Shown: piece by piece, positions 6,521 through 14,669 of the stretch
How positions within the stretch are numbered: the stretch's first letter is position 1
Layout of the letters: every line of letters starts with the position of its first letter
NCBI GenBank assembly: GCA_947175775.1
Contig: CAMWNY010000019.1
Coordinates: forward strand, 1-15,551
Reading direction: 5' to 3'
Length of the DNA stretch: 15,551 nt
Origin: an uncultured Lachnospiraceae bacterium
GTDB taxonomy: Bacteria; Bacillota; Clostridia; Lachnospirales; Lachnospiraceae
Notes under the pieces: generated by a model
The model's input: the letters and a program-made list of their open reading frames with translations, nothing else
Told to the model about the DNA's origin: nothing
Database searches by the model: none
Translations under genes and position numbers: made by a program

Positions 6521-7915
6521 CTACTTATGAAAATTGTCCGCCCTTCCTTTTACACCGCGGACGCATACAGGATCTAACAAAAGCCGTCCGCCTTTCTGAA
6601 GCAGCCTGCGGCTGAGCGTACCGCTCAAAAGCGCAATCTGCGCACGTCCTTCAGCGGTTCTATCAAGATCCCTGAGCCACTGGGGAAGCTCCTTTTCGTC
6701 CGAATACAGCGTACTTTGATACGGATGCCCTGTCACTTCCTCGTAAATCGTCTGATATGCCTTGTTGACCGCCATATTGCGAATATCCAAAAGCTTTGTA
6801 TTCTGATATAAATCCATGCGGTTCATATAGCCCGCATAGACAAGCGGCTGCCCCTTGTAAGTGCCGCCCGCCACTTTTCCGTGATATGCGGTCAGTCCGC
6901 CGACTGCCGCAAGGTCCGGTCTGTGTGTGAGCACGTTGTTGCGATACTCAATCCGGTAAAAACCCAAATGCTTATTGTGGCGCACATCGCCCTTCCAGCC
7001 CATGCGGTCCACAAAGTCAATCAATGCTTTCTTTCCCGCCTCGTAAGCATACATCTTACTCTGCGGATTGTCCGCCGTTGAATTTTCATGACAGCGCCAG
7101 TGATACAGCACTTTCGGCACATGCGCAATCTTTTTCTCCACACGCTGCGCACCCGTATTCTCCCGTTCCCTTAACAGCAGCGTGCTGACGACGCGCAGCA
7201 CCAAATCGTAATCCTGCGAACCGTCATACTCTTTGCGGATGCCCAGTTTCTTGAGCGTTGGCGTTTCCACCACCGTAAAGTGACACATATAATTGTTTGT
7301 TAAAATCAAGTCCAAATTAAAGTCCAGCTTCAAATGCGGGTCATAGAACCTTGTCCCCGACGAGTCACATTTATCTTCATCCGAATACACAAGTATCGGC
7401 TTATTTTCGTCGTTTTTCTTTTTAATGGCATGCGCCATTTCGTACAGCGCATCCGGCGTAATCATATCGTCATGGTCCAATAGTCCGCAGTAATCTCCCT
7501 GCGCAAGCTCGATTGCCCGGCTTGTGTTGCCTGCAATACCGCTGTTTTCAGGAAGCTGCTCATATCGGATACGCGAATCCGCGTAACCTGCAACGGTCTT
7601 TTTCACCACGTCGCTTTTGCTGCCATCGGCGATAATCAGCTCCCAATTTTCATAAGTCTGTGCCAAACAGCTCTCAATCAGCGCCGTCATATATTCCGTG
7701 CGTGTCTCGAAGGCAGGCACCAAAATGGAAAACCGGATATCCGTTACGCTTTGATCGCTTCTCTGACGCGCAAGCTCGTCCGCATCCGGCTTTTGATACG
7801 TGTAATTTCTGTAGTATTTTGCCGTTACACGCTCCCAAGCGGCAAAAAATGCCTCGCTGTAACCGTTTTTTCTGCAATAATTTATTGTCTTCTTTATATT
7901 CTGTGCCAAACTCAT
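6521..7915 (-). CDS. GT2 family glycosyltransferase with vestigial second domain
   Basis: A 464-residue cytoplasmic glycosyltransferase for surface polysaccharide. The active GT2 domain covers about 60-275. It shows FSILVPAFE (62-70), QTYENWELIIADGS (86-99), LLDHDD (145-150, the DXD-type metal site), YSDEDKC (177-183) and DGSQDYD (231-237). HVPKVLYHWR (265-274) closes the domain. From about 320 the protein resembles only the later half of a second GT2 domain: RPDLAAVGG (332-340) and YAGYMNRMD (360-368) match the family layout, but the nucleotide-binding half and a DXD motif are absent. About 55 N-terminal residues, including a short coiled segment, precede the catalytic part. The ATG has TTGAGG eight bases upstream. 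It follows gtrA by 83 bp and a weak hairpin. Sugar and acceptor are unknown. Confidence 0.9.
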   Translation of the reverse strand: MSLAQNIKKTINYCRKNGYSEAFFAAWERVTAKYYRNYTYQKPDADELARQRSDQSVTDIRFSILVPAFETRTEYMTALIESCLAQTYENWELIIADGSKSDVVKKTVAGYADSRIRYEQLPENSGIAGNTSRAIELAQGDYCGLLDHDDMITPDALYEMAHAIKKKNDENKPILVYSDEDKCDSSGTRFYDPHLKLDFNLDLILTNNYMCHFTVVETPTLKKLGIRKEYDGSQDYDLVLRVVSTLLLRERENTGAQRVEKKIAHVPKVLYHWRCHENSTADNPQSKMYAYEAGKKALIDFVDRMGWKGDVRHNKHLGFYRIEYRNNVLTHRPDLAAVGGLTAYHGKVAGGTYKGQPLVYAGYMNRMDLYQNTKLLDIRNMAVNKAYQTIYEEVTGHPYQSTLYSDEKELPQWLRDLDRTAEGRAQIALLSGTLSRRLLQKGGRLLLDPVCVRGVKGRADNFHK

Positions 7916-7955
7916 ATATTCAATACCTCAAGATTTCGATTGTGTCAAGTTCTTG

Positions 7956-7982
7956 AAAGACCGCCCGCACTTGGCGTTCTTT
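7956..7982. terminator. Weak hairpin between gtrA and the next GT2 gene
   Basis: AAAGACCGCC (7956-7965) and GGCGTTCTTT (7973-7982) form a ten-pair stem with one mismatch around a seven-base loop. On the plus strand it runs into TTTTT-G, so it could stop antisense transcription. On the minus strand, the direction of the genes, it is followed only by CAAG, so gtrA transcripts probably read through. Confidence 0.3.
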
Positions 7983-7998
7983 TTGCATGAAATTCTTT

Positions 7999-8445
7999 TC
8001 ATGCTGATTTCTTTTCCAAAAATATCTTTCTGCTGATAAAGTTGTAAACCATGACAACTGCCGTCGCGGCTATTTTCGATACCGCAAACCAGTAGGTGTC
8101 TCCAAAGATGTTCATCAAAACGGCACTTGCCTCATAAACTGCCCTGCACGCAAGCAGAATAACTTCATTGAGTCCTAATCCGATTAAGCTAAGAATCAGA
8201 AAAATCACAAACTCTTTTTTTCTGCTCAAATCCTCCTTGCGCTCAAACACAAATTTCATGCTGAGAATATAATTGATGATAACCGATATGGTAAATCCAA
8301 AAAAACCGCCGGCTGCCGTCGCCATATTTTTGGATGTCACATTGCCCAGCAGATGAAATAATCCTGTGGATATGGCGAAATCAATCAGAAAACACACGCC
8401 TCCCACAAAACCGAATTTAATAATCTGTTCCCATAATTTTTTCAT
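7999..8445 (-). CDS. GtrA-family membrane protein
   Basis: GtrA-like proteins are small four-helix membrane proteins thought to help translocate a polyprenyl-phosphate-linked sugar so that it can decorate a surface polymer. The 148-residue product has hydrophobic segments at about 9-30, 41-63, 76-100 and 117-138. FGFVGGVCFLIDF (11-23), NYILSMKFVF (58-67) and NFISRKIFLEKK (near the C-terminus) are typical of the family. I chose ATG at 8445 because AAAGGAG lies four bases before it. A TTG at 8463 would add six residues but has no comparable site. It begins the gene group downstream of the phosphoglucomutase terminator and precedes two GT2 genes. This fits a side-chain pathway that uses a lipid-linked single sugar. 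No strong promoter is visible in the 72 bases between the terminator and the start. Confidence 0.92.
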   Translation of the reverse strand: MKKLWEQIIKFGFVGGVCFLIDFAISTGLFHLLGNVTSKNMATAAGGFFGFTISVIINYILSMKFVFERKEDLSRKKEFVIFLILSLIGLGLNEVILLACRAVYEASAVLMNIFGDTYWFAVSKIAATAVVMVYNFISRKIFLEKKSA

Positions 8446-8517
8446 AATGCTCCTTTGTCCCAAATCAACAAGGCATGTCCTTTGCGCCGTGTTTCCGATA
8501 ACGGGTCTACGTAATAT

Positions 8518-8562
8518 AGGATAACCAAAAAGCCGCTTTTGAGGCAGCTTTTTGGTTATCCT
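8518..8562 (-). terminator. Intrinsic terminator of the phosphoglucomutase gene
   Basis: A 19-base stem pairs 8544-8562 with 8518-8536 around a seven-base loop, starting 15 bases past the stop codon. On the minus strand every position pairs, with a single G-U wobble. On the plus strand that position would be a C-A mismatch. The lower stem has the A5/T5 form (AAAAAGC ... GCTTTTT after one wobble). This strand bias supports termination of minus-strand transcripts coming from the mutase gene. Confidence 0.88.
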
Positions 8563-8577
8563 TTCATTTCCTTTTAT

Positions 8578-10305
8578 TTAGCTTTCAATCACAGCCTTGA
8601 CCGCATTAGTCAAATCCTCACTCTTCTTCTGTGCATCCTCAAGGCTTGTGCCCTTAACGCCCATGTAAAACTTAATTTTGGGCTCCGTGCCGGACGGTCT
8701 TGCGCAGCACCATGAGTCGTTTGTCAAATCAAAGTAAAGCACATTTGACTTGGGAAGCCCTGTTGTTCCCTTTTCGCCTGTCTCCATATTGACAACAACG
8801 TCGTTTGCATAATCCCTGAACTGCGTAACTTTCAGCTCGCCAAACTCCTTGGGCGGATTGTTTCTGAATTTGTCCATCAATGCCGCGATCTCCTTTGCGC
8901 CGTCGATGCCCTTCATCGTAATCGAATACTGGGTTTCTTTATAATAGCCGTACTTCTCATATACGTCAATCATCATATCCCAAAGCGTCATATTGTTCTT
9001 CTTGCACCACGAAGCAACCTCCGCAAGCATCATCACCGCAACAATGGCATCCTTATCCCTTGCATGTGTGCCGACAAGACAGCCGTAGCTCTCCTCAAGA
9101 CCAAATGCATAGTTGTTGCAACCGGTCTGCTCAAAGAGTTTAATCTGCTCGCCGATATACTTAAAGCCTGTGAGCACTTCGATTAATTTGACATTGTAAG
9201 CCTCCGTAATCGGCTTTGTCATGTTTGTCGTAACGATTGTGGTGACAAGCGCCGGATTTTCAGGCATGGTGTTTGTCGCTCTTCTCTCGCGCAAAATGTA
9301 CTCGGCAATCAGCATACCGGACATGTTTCCGGTAAACGGAACGTACTCGCCGCTCTTTGTATCAAGCGCATAGACGCCAAGACGGTCTGCGTCGGGGTCT
9401 GTCGCCATAACGATGTCCGCGCCCTTTTCCTTCGCAAGCTTTAATGCAAGCGTAAATGCCTTCGGGTCTTCGGGGTTCGGGTAATCAAGTGTTGTAAAAT
9501 CGGGGTCTGGCAGCTCCTGTTCGGGAACAACGTAAACGTTCTCAAAACCAAGCTCTTCCAAAACGCGTCTTACCGGGATATTTCCCGTACCGTGGAACGG
9601 TGTGTATACAATCTTAATGTCCTTTGACACTTCCTTAATGATTTCAGGGTGAATGCTCTGCTTTTTCAACTCTACCATGTACGCATCGTCAATTTCCTTG
9701 CCGATAACCTCGTAAAGCCCCTTTGCCATTGCCTCTTCCTTCGGCATGGTCTTTACGTTATGATAATCCGTGATGGCTCTTACTTCGCCGATAATTCCGG
9801 TATCATGCGGAGGTGTTACCTGTGCGCCGTCTTCCCAGTATGCCTTGTAGCCGTTGTACTCGGGCGGATTGTGGCTTGCCGTAACGACTACGCCTGCGAT
9901 ACAGCCAAGCTTGCGCAGTGCAAAAGAAAGCTCCGGTGTGGGTCTTAACGAATCAAATACATACGCCTTGATGCCGTTTGCCGCAAGACAGCGTGCCGTT
10001 TCATCCGCAAATTCAGGGCTCATGCGTCTGGAATCATACGCAATCGCAACGCCTTTTTCCGCACCGCCCTGCTTGATGATGTAGTTTGCAAGTCCCTGTG
10101 TCGCCTTGCGCACGGTGTAGATGTTCATTCTGTTTGTACCTGCACCGATAATGCCACGCAGACCGCCTGTACCAAACTCCAGTTCTTTGTAGAAGCGCTC
10201 CTCGATTTCGGTCTCGTTGTCCTTAATCGCCAAAAGCTCGTCCTTTGTCGCCTGGTCAAAATAGTCGTCCTTCAGCCAAAAGTTAAATTCGTCCATGAAA
10301 CTCAT
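8578..10305 (-). CDS. pgcA: Phosphoglucomutase/phosphomannomutase family phospho-sugar mutase
   Basis: Interconverts hexose-6-phosphate and hexose-1-phosphate, most likely glucose, feeding UDP-glucose or dTDP-sugar synthesis for the polysaccharide. The 575-residue length matches the long alpha-phosphoglucomutase type of Firmicutes (PgcA/YhxB of Bacillus). TASHNPPEYNGYKAY (142-156) holds the phosphorylated catalytic Ser144. DPDADR (303-308) is the Mg2+ loop, GLEESYG (402-408) the sugar-binding loop, and RPSGTEPK (536-543) the phosphate-binding loop of the C-terminal domain. GTGGLRG (45-51) near the N-terminus is also typical. The ATG has GGAGGG eight bases upstream. The gene follows a 239-bp gap with a palindromic repeat and ends in a strong terminator, so it closes the right-hand transcription unit or stands alone. 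All key residues are present. The gene name is by closest family type; mannose specificity cannot be excluded. Confidence 0.95.
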   Translation of the reverse strand: MSFMDEFNFWLKDDYFDQATKDELLAIKDNETEIEERFYKELEFGTGGLRGIIGAGTNRMNIYTVRKATQGLANYIIKQGGAEKGVAIAYDSRRMSPEFADETARCLAANGIKAYVFDSLRPTPELSFALRKLGCIAGVVVTASHNPPEYNGYKAYWEDGAQVTPPHDTGIIGEVRAITDYHNVKTMPKEEAMAKGLYEVIGKEIDDAYMVELKKQSIHPEIIKEVSKDIKIVYTPFHGTGNIPVRRVLEELGFENVYVVPEQELPDPDFTTLDYPNPEDPKAFTLALKLAKEKGADIVMATDPDADRLGVYALDTKSGEYVPFTGNMSGMLIAEYILRERRATNTMPENPALVTTIVTTNMTKPITEAYNVKLIEVLTGFKYIGEQIKLFEQTGCNNYAFGLEESYGCLVGTHARDKDAIVAVMMLAEVASWCKKNNMTLWDMMIDVYEKYGYYKETQYSITMKGIDGAKEIAALMDKFRNNPPKEFGELKVTQFRDYANDVVVNMETGEKGTTGLPKSNVLYFDLTNDSWCCARPSGTEPKIKFYMGVKGTSLEDAQKKSEDLTNAVKAVIES

Positions 10306-10343
10306 TTTGTAAACCCTCCATTCTTGTATTCGTATGCGGTAAT

Positions 10344-10488
10344 ATTTTACATAATTCGTAACTATTCAGTACCTTTATAGTTACGAGCATCAAGCCATGC
10401 AAATCAACTTCGTTGAGGCTTGATGCATAAAATAATTTACATGTTCTTACGCACTTCGCAGCAAGTGCGCAGTGCTGTACTGAACATT
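10344..10488. repeat. Intergenic palindromic repeat copy B (full element)
   Basis: Three stem-loops lie in the 239-bp gap between a GT2 gene and the mutase. The first pairs CGTAACTAT (10357-10365) with ATAGTTACG (10377-10385). The second pairs GCATCAAGCC (10387-10396) with GGCTTGATGC (10417-10426), with an inner TCAAC/GTTGA. The third pairs ATGTTC (10441-10446) with GAACAT (10483-10488), with an inner CGCACTT/AAGTGCG (10450-10456, 10463-10469). TTCAGTAC (10365-10372) and GTACTGAA (10477-10484) are inverted copies near the two ends. It shares blocks with the partial copy at 5391-5497. No reading frame or T tract is associated with it. The rest of the gap, 10489-10544 and 10306-10343, shows only the ribosome binding site of the mutase. 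Confidence 0.85.
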
Positions 10489-10544
10489 TACCATAATTCT
10501 ATTAAACCAAAAAAATGGAAATTTTTCAAGGAAATCACAAGGTT

Positions 10545-12527
10545 TCATACAATTTTTTCCACGCGCAGTGAATAATCGCTGTGGTCAAGGGAAAAATTGG
10601 GGTTGTAGTACGGATCGCCTTTTTCAAGAAGCGCCTTCCAGCGCCGGCGAAACAGCGCGGACTCCTCCTCGTAGCGTTTTGCCTTCGCCTCATTCTCCAC
10701 ATCAATCCCTCGCGACGCCGACTCAAAATGATACAGCTCCGCAAACGGCGTAAAGACGTTTAAATACCCCTGTTCCCGAAGGCGCAGGCAGAAATCCACG
10801 TCATTTAACGCTATTTTGAACTGCTCGTCCAATCCTCCAAGCGCGTCGTAAAGGCTCTTTTTGACCATCAGGCACGCTCCGGTGACAGCCGACACGTTTT
10901 GGGCATAGCAGAGCTTTCCCATGTATCCCAAATTATCGTAGTTGATTTTATAGTGCGTATGCCCCGCCGTCCGGTGTGCGCCTAAGCCCACAACCACGCC
11001 CGCGTGTTGGATTGTCCTGTCGCCGTAATAGAGCTTTGCGCCGACTGCGCCCACATCGGGACGCTGTGCATACATCAGCATTGATTCCAGCCAGTTCATG
11101 GTGATGACCTGTGTGTCGTTATTTAATAACAGCAGATATTCTCCTGTTGCAAAGCGTGCGCCGAAGTTGTTGATACAGGAATAGTTAAAATCGCCCTCAT
11201 ACGTAACAATTGTTATTTTATCCTGTTCTTCCAGTGTTTTATAATAGTCAAACGTCGCCTTGTCCGCGCTGTTGTTCTCAATTACGATAATCTCGTAGTT
11301 TTCGTAAGTACTGCGCTCCTTAATTGAATCGATGCAGCGTCTTAAATCGTCTATATGGTCTTTATTCGGAATCAAAATCGAAATCTTGTCCTCACGCGCA
11401 ATTTCGTATTTAATCTCAAAAATGGTGTCAAACGCCCTCGTGCTTTTGATTTCAAAATTCTGAAAACCGCAGCTTTGCAGATGCGCCGCCACCGCGCCTT
11501 TTGCCGCCGCAATCGCATAAGGCTTTGCGCTGATGTCGCTTGCCACGCTCGCCTTGTGGGAACGCCAGTAATAAAGGAGCTTTGGCACATGAACCACGTT
11601 TTTTGCATTCGCGGTCAGACGCAAAATCATGTCATGGTCCTGACTGCCGTCAAAACCGCTGCGGAAAAGCTCCGTCCCCTCCAAAAGCTCCCGCGAAAAC
11701 ACGCTGAAATGACAGATGTAATTGTTTGCCCTAAGATTGTCAGGCGCAAAATCTGGCTTAAAATGCAGGGTAATCATATTGTCAATGCTGTCGCCCTTAA
11801 AAGTGGTTTCGTCGCAGTAAATGTAGTCTGCATCCTGCTCGTTGATGACTTTGACATACTCGTACAAAACGGAGGGGTGCAGCACGTCGTCATGATCGAA
11901 AAGCCCGATGTATTCGCCTGTCGCCATTTCATAACATCTGTTTGTATTTCCGGAAATGCCCTCGTTTTTTTCGAGGCGTTTATATCGGATGCGACTGTCC
12001 TTTTGGATGTATTCTTTACAGCGCGCCTCCACATCGTCATGGTCGTGGTCGGAGCCGTCCGCAAGACAAAGTTCCCAGTTTTGGTAGGTTTGGGCAAGGA
12101 CGGATTCAATCATTTCGTTTAAAAACATCTGCGGTGTGTTGTAGAGCGGCACAAGAATGCTGATTTTAACCATACGGTCAAATTTTGTTTCCTGCTGCTG
12201 TTTTGCCTCATCAGCCGACGGAAAGCTCGCCGTGCCGTGAAGCTTTTTTGCCTGCGCTTCAATTTTTTTCTGCTTCAGCTTTCTCGCAATGCCGCGCGGA
12301 CCGCCTAAATTGCGCAGTCTTCTGTAGTTGCGCAGTCCCCAGTGCATCACCTGGCGCAGCGGCTTTGACGCTTTCCACATCGGATTGTTTTTAATGCGGT
12401 CAAGCTGGAATTGCAGGTTGTCCGCCTCGTTCTTAGCGTCGGCAAGCCTGCCTGCCAAAGACGCGGCGCGCGCTTTTTCCTGCTCATATGCCTGTTTATA
12501 GTCAATGTGTTCGTTCCCGTTTTCCAT
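10545..12527 (-). CDS. Two-domain GT2 glycosyltransferase with N-terminal coiled coil
   Basis: A 660-residue cytoplasmic protein with two complete GT2 domains, expected to add two sugars or alternate between two linkages during polysaccharide assembly. Residues 10-47 form a coiled coil. NNPMWKASKPLRQ (47-59) is a linker motif that recurs in multidomain polysaccharide GT2 proteins. Domain 1 (about 120-325) has ISILVPLYN (122-130), LFDHDD (209-214), YCDETTF (237-243), FKPDFAPDN (256-264) and GSQDHD (294-299). Domain 2 (about 381-605) has ISILIPNKD (382-390), VIENNS (415-420), LLNNDT (467-472), GAVGAKLYYG (493-502) and LNDVDFCLRLR (574-584). Both metal sites look intact. The ATG has GGAG ten bases upstream. 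It lies 54 bp after the 695-residue GT2 gene, so they are probably cotranscribed. Donor sugars are unknown. Confidence 0.92.
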   Translation of the reverse strand: MENGNEHIDYKQAYEQEKARAASLAGRLADAKNEADNLQFQLDRIKNNPMWKASKPLRQVMHWGLRNYRRLRNLGGPRGIARKLKQKKIEAQAKKLHGTASFPSADEAKQQQETKFDRMVKISILVPLYNTPQMFLNEMIESVLAQTYQNWELCLADGSDHDHDDVEARCKEYIQKDSRIRYKRLEKNEGISGNTNRCYEMATGEYIGLFDHDDVLHPSVLYEYVKVINEQDADYIYCDETTFKGDSIDNMITLHFKPDFAPDNLRANNYICHFSVFSRELLEGTELFRSGFDGSQDHDMILRLTANAKNVVHVPKLLYYWRSHKASVASDISAKPYAIAAAKGAVAAHLQSCGFQNFEIKSTRAFDTIFEIKYEIAREDKISILIPNKDHIDDLRRCIDSIKERSTYENYEIIVIENNSADKATFDYYKTLEEQDKITIVTYEGDFNYSCINNFGARFATGEYLLLLNNDTQVITMNWLESMLMYAQRPDVGAVGAKLYYGDRTIQHAGVVVGLGAHRTAGHTHYKINYDNLGYMGKLCYAQNVSAVTGACLMVKKSLYDALGGLDEQFKIALNDVDFCLRLREQGYLNVFTPFAELYHFESASRGIDVENEAKAKRYEEESALFRRRWKALLEKGDPYYNPNFSLDHSDYSLRVEKIV

Positions 12528-12581
12528 TCCTATTCTCCATTTCTGTTCTTCTATCTGCGGTTCCCCAAAAGTCTGATGATT

Positions 12582-14669
12582 TTATATTTCAAACGACGCT
12601 TTCAAATGCACAAACCGTCTTCTGCCCCCGCGCTCCACGACAATTCCAATGGAATATGGTCCTTTTGGAAGCTTATCGGCGTTAAATTTCAGACAGATGC
12701 CCGAAAGCGCCGTGTTTTTCGTACGGCGGTCCTGTACAAAAAGCGCCTCCGCGTCGCGTCGCAGCTTCGGGGCTGACTCTGCCTCATATTTTTTCCACGC
12801 CGGACCAAAAATCAAAAGCGTTTTCGTAAGCCCTGCATTATCCTTTCCTCGCAGGACATGCCAGCCTGTAACCGTCACGATACCGTCCTCCTGCGTGATT
12901 TGGTCGATATGAAACATATAACGGTTCTCTCCTGTCAGCTTCCTGTAGCAGTCTGCAAACCGAAAGTTTATTCTTTCCAAATGCTGTCGTATGCTGTCCA
13001 GCATAAACCACTTCAAAAGCGTTCTTTTTCCTTCCTCCGCAAGCAGTTTTAAGGACACCGTTTTTTCGCACGCATACAAATAATTCACATGATACGCCGC
13101 ATCTTTTTCCCACTGTACGAGATTCTGACTGTAAAACGGGTCATATCCCCCTGTTTTCGTCATTGCCCAAGCATGCTTTTCATACAGCCTGCGCTTTTCC
13201 CGTAACAGCCGCTCTTTTTTTTCGGGCGCAGTATCCGCCCCGCGGCTGACCGATTCGTGATGGATTAAAAACGCGCTATTTACCTGCACATTGTAGAATC
13301 CCATCCGGTACAGCCGAAAACACAGCTCCACATCATTATACGCCACGGCAAGCTCCTCGTCAAAAAAGCCTGCGCGCACAAACTTGTCGCGGGAAACCAT
13401 CATGCACGCTGCCGTCACGGCAAGCATATTGTAATCGGCGAGGTTGTGCCCGTGATACAAACTGCCGTCATCGGGCATACCGCCAAGCTTGTGTGCGGGA
13501 CCGATTCCCATGTTTGTGACGCCTGCGTGCTGGATTAGATTGCCGTCAGGATAGCGGAGTTTTATTCCGACTGCACCCACATGCTCCATTGCGGCATAGC
13601 GCATCATTTTATGGAGCCACTGCCTGTCCTGCTGTGCCTTGCCGATTTCAATGTCGTCGTTCAAAAACAGCAGGAAATCGCCGTCTGCCGCCTTTGCACC
13701 GAGATTGCACATTTTAGAAAAGTTAAATGCGGCCTGTTCGTACAGATACTTTGCGCCGTGCTCCTCCAAAAAAGATTTTATACACATCCTGTTCTCGTCA
13801 GCGCTTCCGTTATCCACGACAATCAGCTCATAGTCAGCGTCTTTTGCACACGAAATAAATGTTTCGACACACCTCTTGAGCAGTTTAAAGTTGTCCTTTG
13901 AAGGGATAATAACGGATAATTTGCCAAGGCTTGCCCTTTTCCCGCCGATGCGCACGATATGCTTATTATCAACATTTTCAAACGCATCCGGCACAAAACC
14001 ATCAAGCGTATCCTTTTTGGAAATCCTGTTATTGGTATAGAGCACTTCGGGAATATGCACAAATAAGTCCGTTCCATGCATACCGCCCCCTCGCTCCAGC
14101 GTTTTATGGGAAAGCGCACGCACGAGCCCGCAGAGCGAAAGTTCCGTGCCAAGTGCATCTGTTATCTCTGCAATCGCCTGTCCGCGCACGGCAAAGATAT
14201 TTCCAATGTAAAAAAAAGCTTCCAGCGTGTCCGGCGAAAAGTCCGGTTTAAACCACGGTTCTCCCCGGTACAGACCGTTTGCAGGCTCTCGGAATGCCGA
14301 TGTTATTTTGTCTTCAAACTCTTGTTCTTCTATCCCATATAATTCGGCAAGCGTCCCGTAATAGTCCTCGTCCGCATAAACCAGCATTGCCTGCTCCTGC
14401 CGCAAAAATACCTGTGCAATCCGCGCGCACGCCCCCTCCTGCATCACGCCGTCCTTACCCGCAAACAGATAAATCCGCTCCTTATCCACGTAACCGCCCA
14501 AAATATCCTCTACGCTGTCCTCACACGAAGAAAAGGGAAACACGTCAAGCGGTTTCCCCGTATCGTTTTTGTCACTGCCTGCTACAGGCTCATGCTCTCT
14601 CAGCCACTGTAAATACGGCGTGCATTGGGCAAAAAGTTCTTTTTGATAGTCTTCTTTTTGATAGTCCAT
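12582..14669 (-). CDS. GT2 glycosyltransferase with degenerate first domain and C-terminal beta-rich module
   Basis: A 695-residue cytoplasmic protein for polysaccharide assembly, in three parts. Residues about 60-215 align with the second half of a GT2 domain (MLVYADEDYYG, FKPDFSPDTL, HIPEVLYTNN). They lack the nucleotide-binding half, and the metal motif DHDD is replaced by AGKDG (70-74). Residues about 250-480 are an apparently active GT2 domain: LSVIIPSKDN (251-260), VVDNGSAD (284-291), LFLNDDIEIG (334-343), HAGVTNMGIGPAHKLGG (381-397) and YNDVELCFRLYRMG (444-457). A C-terminal module at about 583-695 is shared with the upstream gene. The ATG directly follows the TAA of that gene, with its GAGGAA site inside the upstream gene's last codons, so the two are translationally linked. 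Codons 2-11 are a perfect five-codon duplication. Sugar specificity is unknown. Confidence 0.92.
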   Translation of the reverse strand: MDYQKEDYQKELFAQCTPYLQWLREHEPVAGSDKNDTGKPLDVFPFSSCEDSVEDILGGYVDKERIYLFAGKDGVMQEGACARIAQVFLRQEQAMLVYADEDYYGTLAELYGIEEQEFEDKITSAFREPANGLYRGEPWFKPDFSPDTLEAFFYIGNIFAVRGQAIAEITDALGTELSLCGLVRALSHKTLERGGGMHGTDLFVHIPEVLYTNNRISKKDTLDGFVPDAFENVDNKHIVRIGGKRASLGKLSVIIPSKDNFKLLKRCVETFISCAKDADYELIVVDNGSADENRMCIKSFLEEHGAKYLYEQAAFNFSKMCNLGAKAADGDFLLFLNDDIEIGKAQQDRQWLHKMMRYAAMEHVGAVGIKLRYPDGNLIQHAGVTNMGIGPAHKLGGMPDDGSLYHGHNLADYNMLAVTAACMMVSRDKFVRAGFFDEELAVAYNDVELCFRLYRMGFYNVQVNSAFLIHHESVSRGADTAPEKKERLLREKRRLYEKHAWAMTKTGGYDPFYSQNLVQWEKDAAYHVNYLYACEKTVSLKLLAEEGKRTLLKWFMLDSIRQHLERINFRFADCYRKLTGENRYMFHIDQITQEDGIVTVTGWHVLRGKDNAGLTKTLLIFGPAWKKYEAESAPKLRRDAEALFVQDRRTKNTALSGICLKFNADKLPKGPYSIGIVVERGGRRRFVHLKASFEI
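14637..14666 (-). repeat. 15-bp tandem duplication at the start of the 695-residue GT2 gene
   Basis: TTCTTTTTGATAGTC occurs twice without gap, at 14637-14651 and 14652-14666, encoding DYQKE twice right after the start Met. The copies are identical and keep the frame. Confidence 0.95.

Noticed and set aside
7916..7950. Perfect TTGACA (minus strand, about 7947-7942) as a -35 for the 464-residue GT2 gene
   Set aside because: The correctly spaced -10 would be TATTGA, matching only three of six bases and overlapping the gap between ribosome binding site and start codon, so transcription would begin at about the start codon.
8446..8463. TTG at 8463 as the gtrA start
   Set aside because: The ATG at 8445 has AAAGGAG at a short but workable distance, and the family usually begins only a few residues before the first membrane segment.
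11355..12122. 255-codon open frame on the plus strand
   Set aside because: It lies wholly antisense to the first catalytic domain of the 660-residue GT2 protein, has no domain signature, and its composition reflects the reverse complement of that gene.
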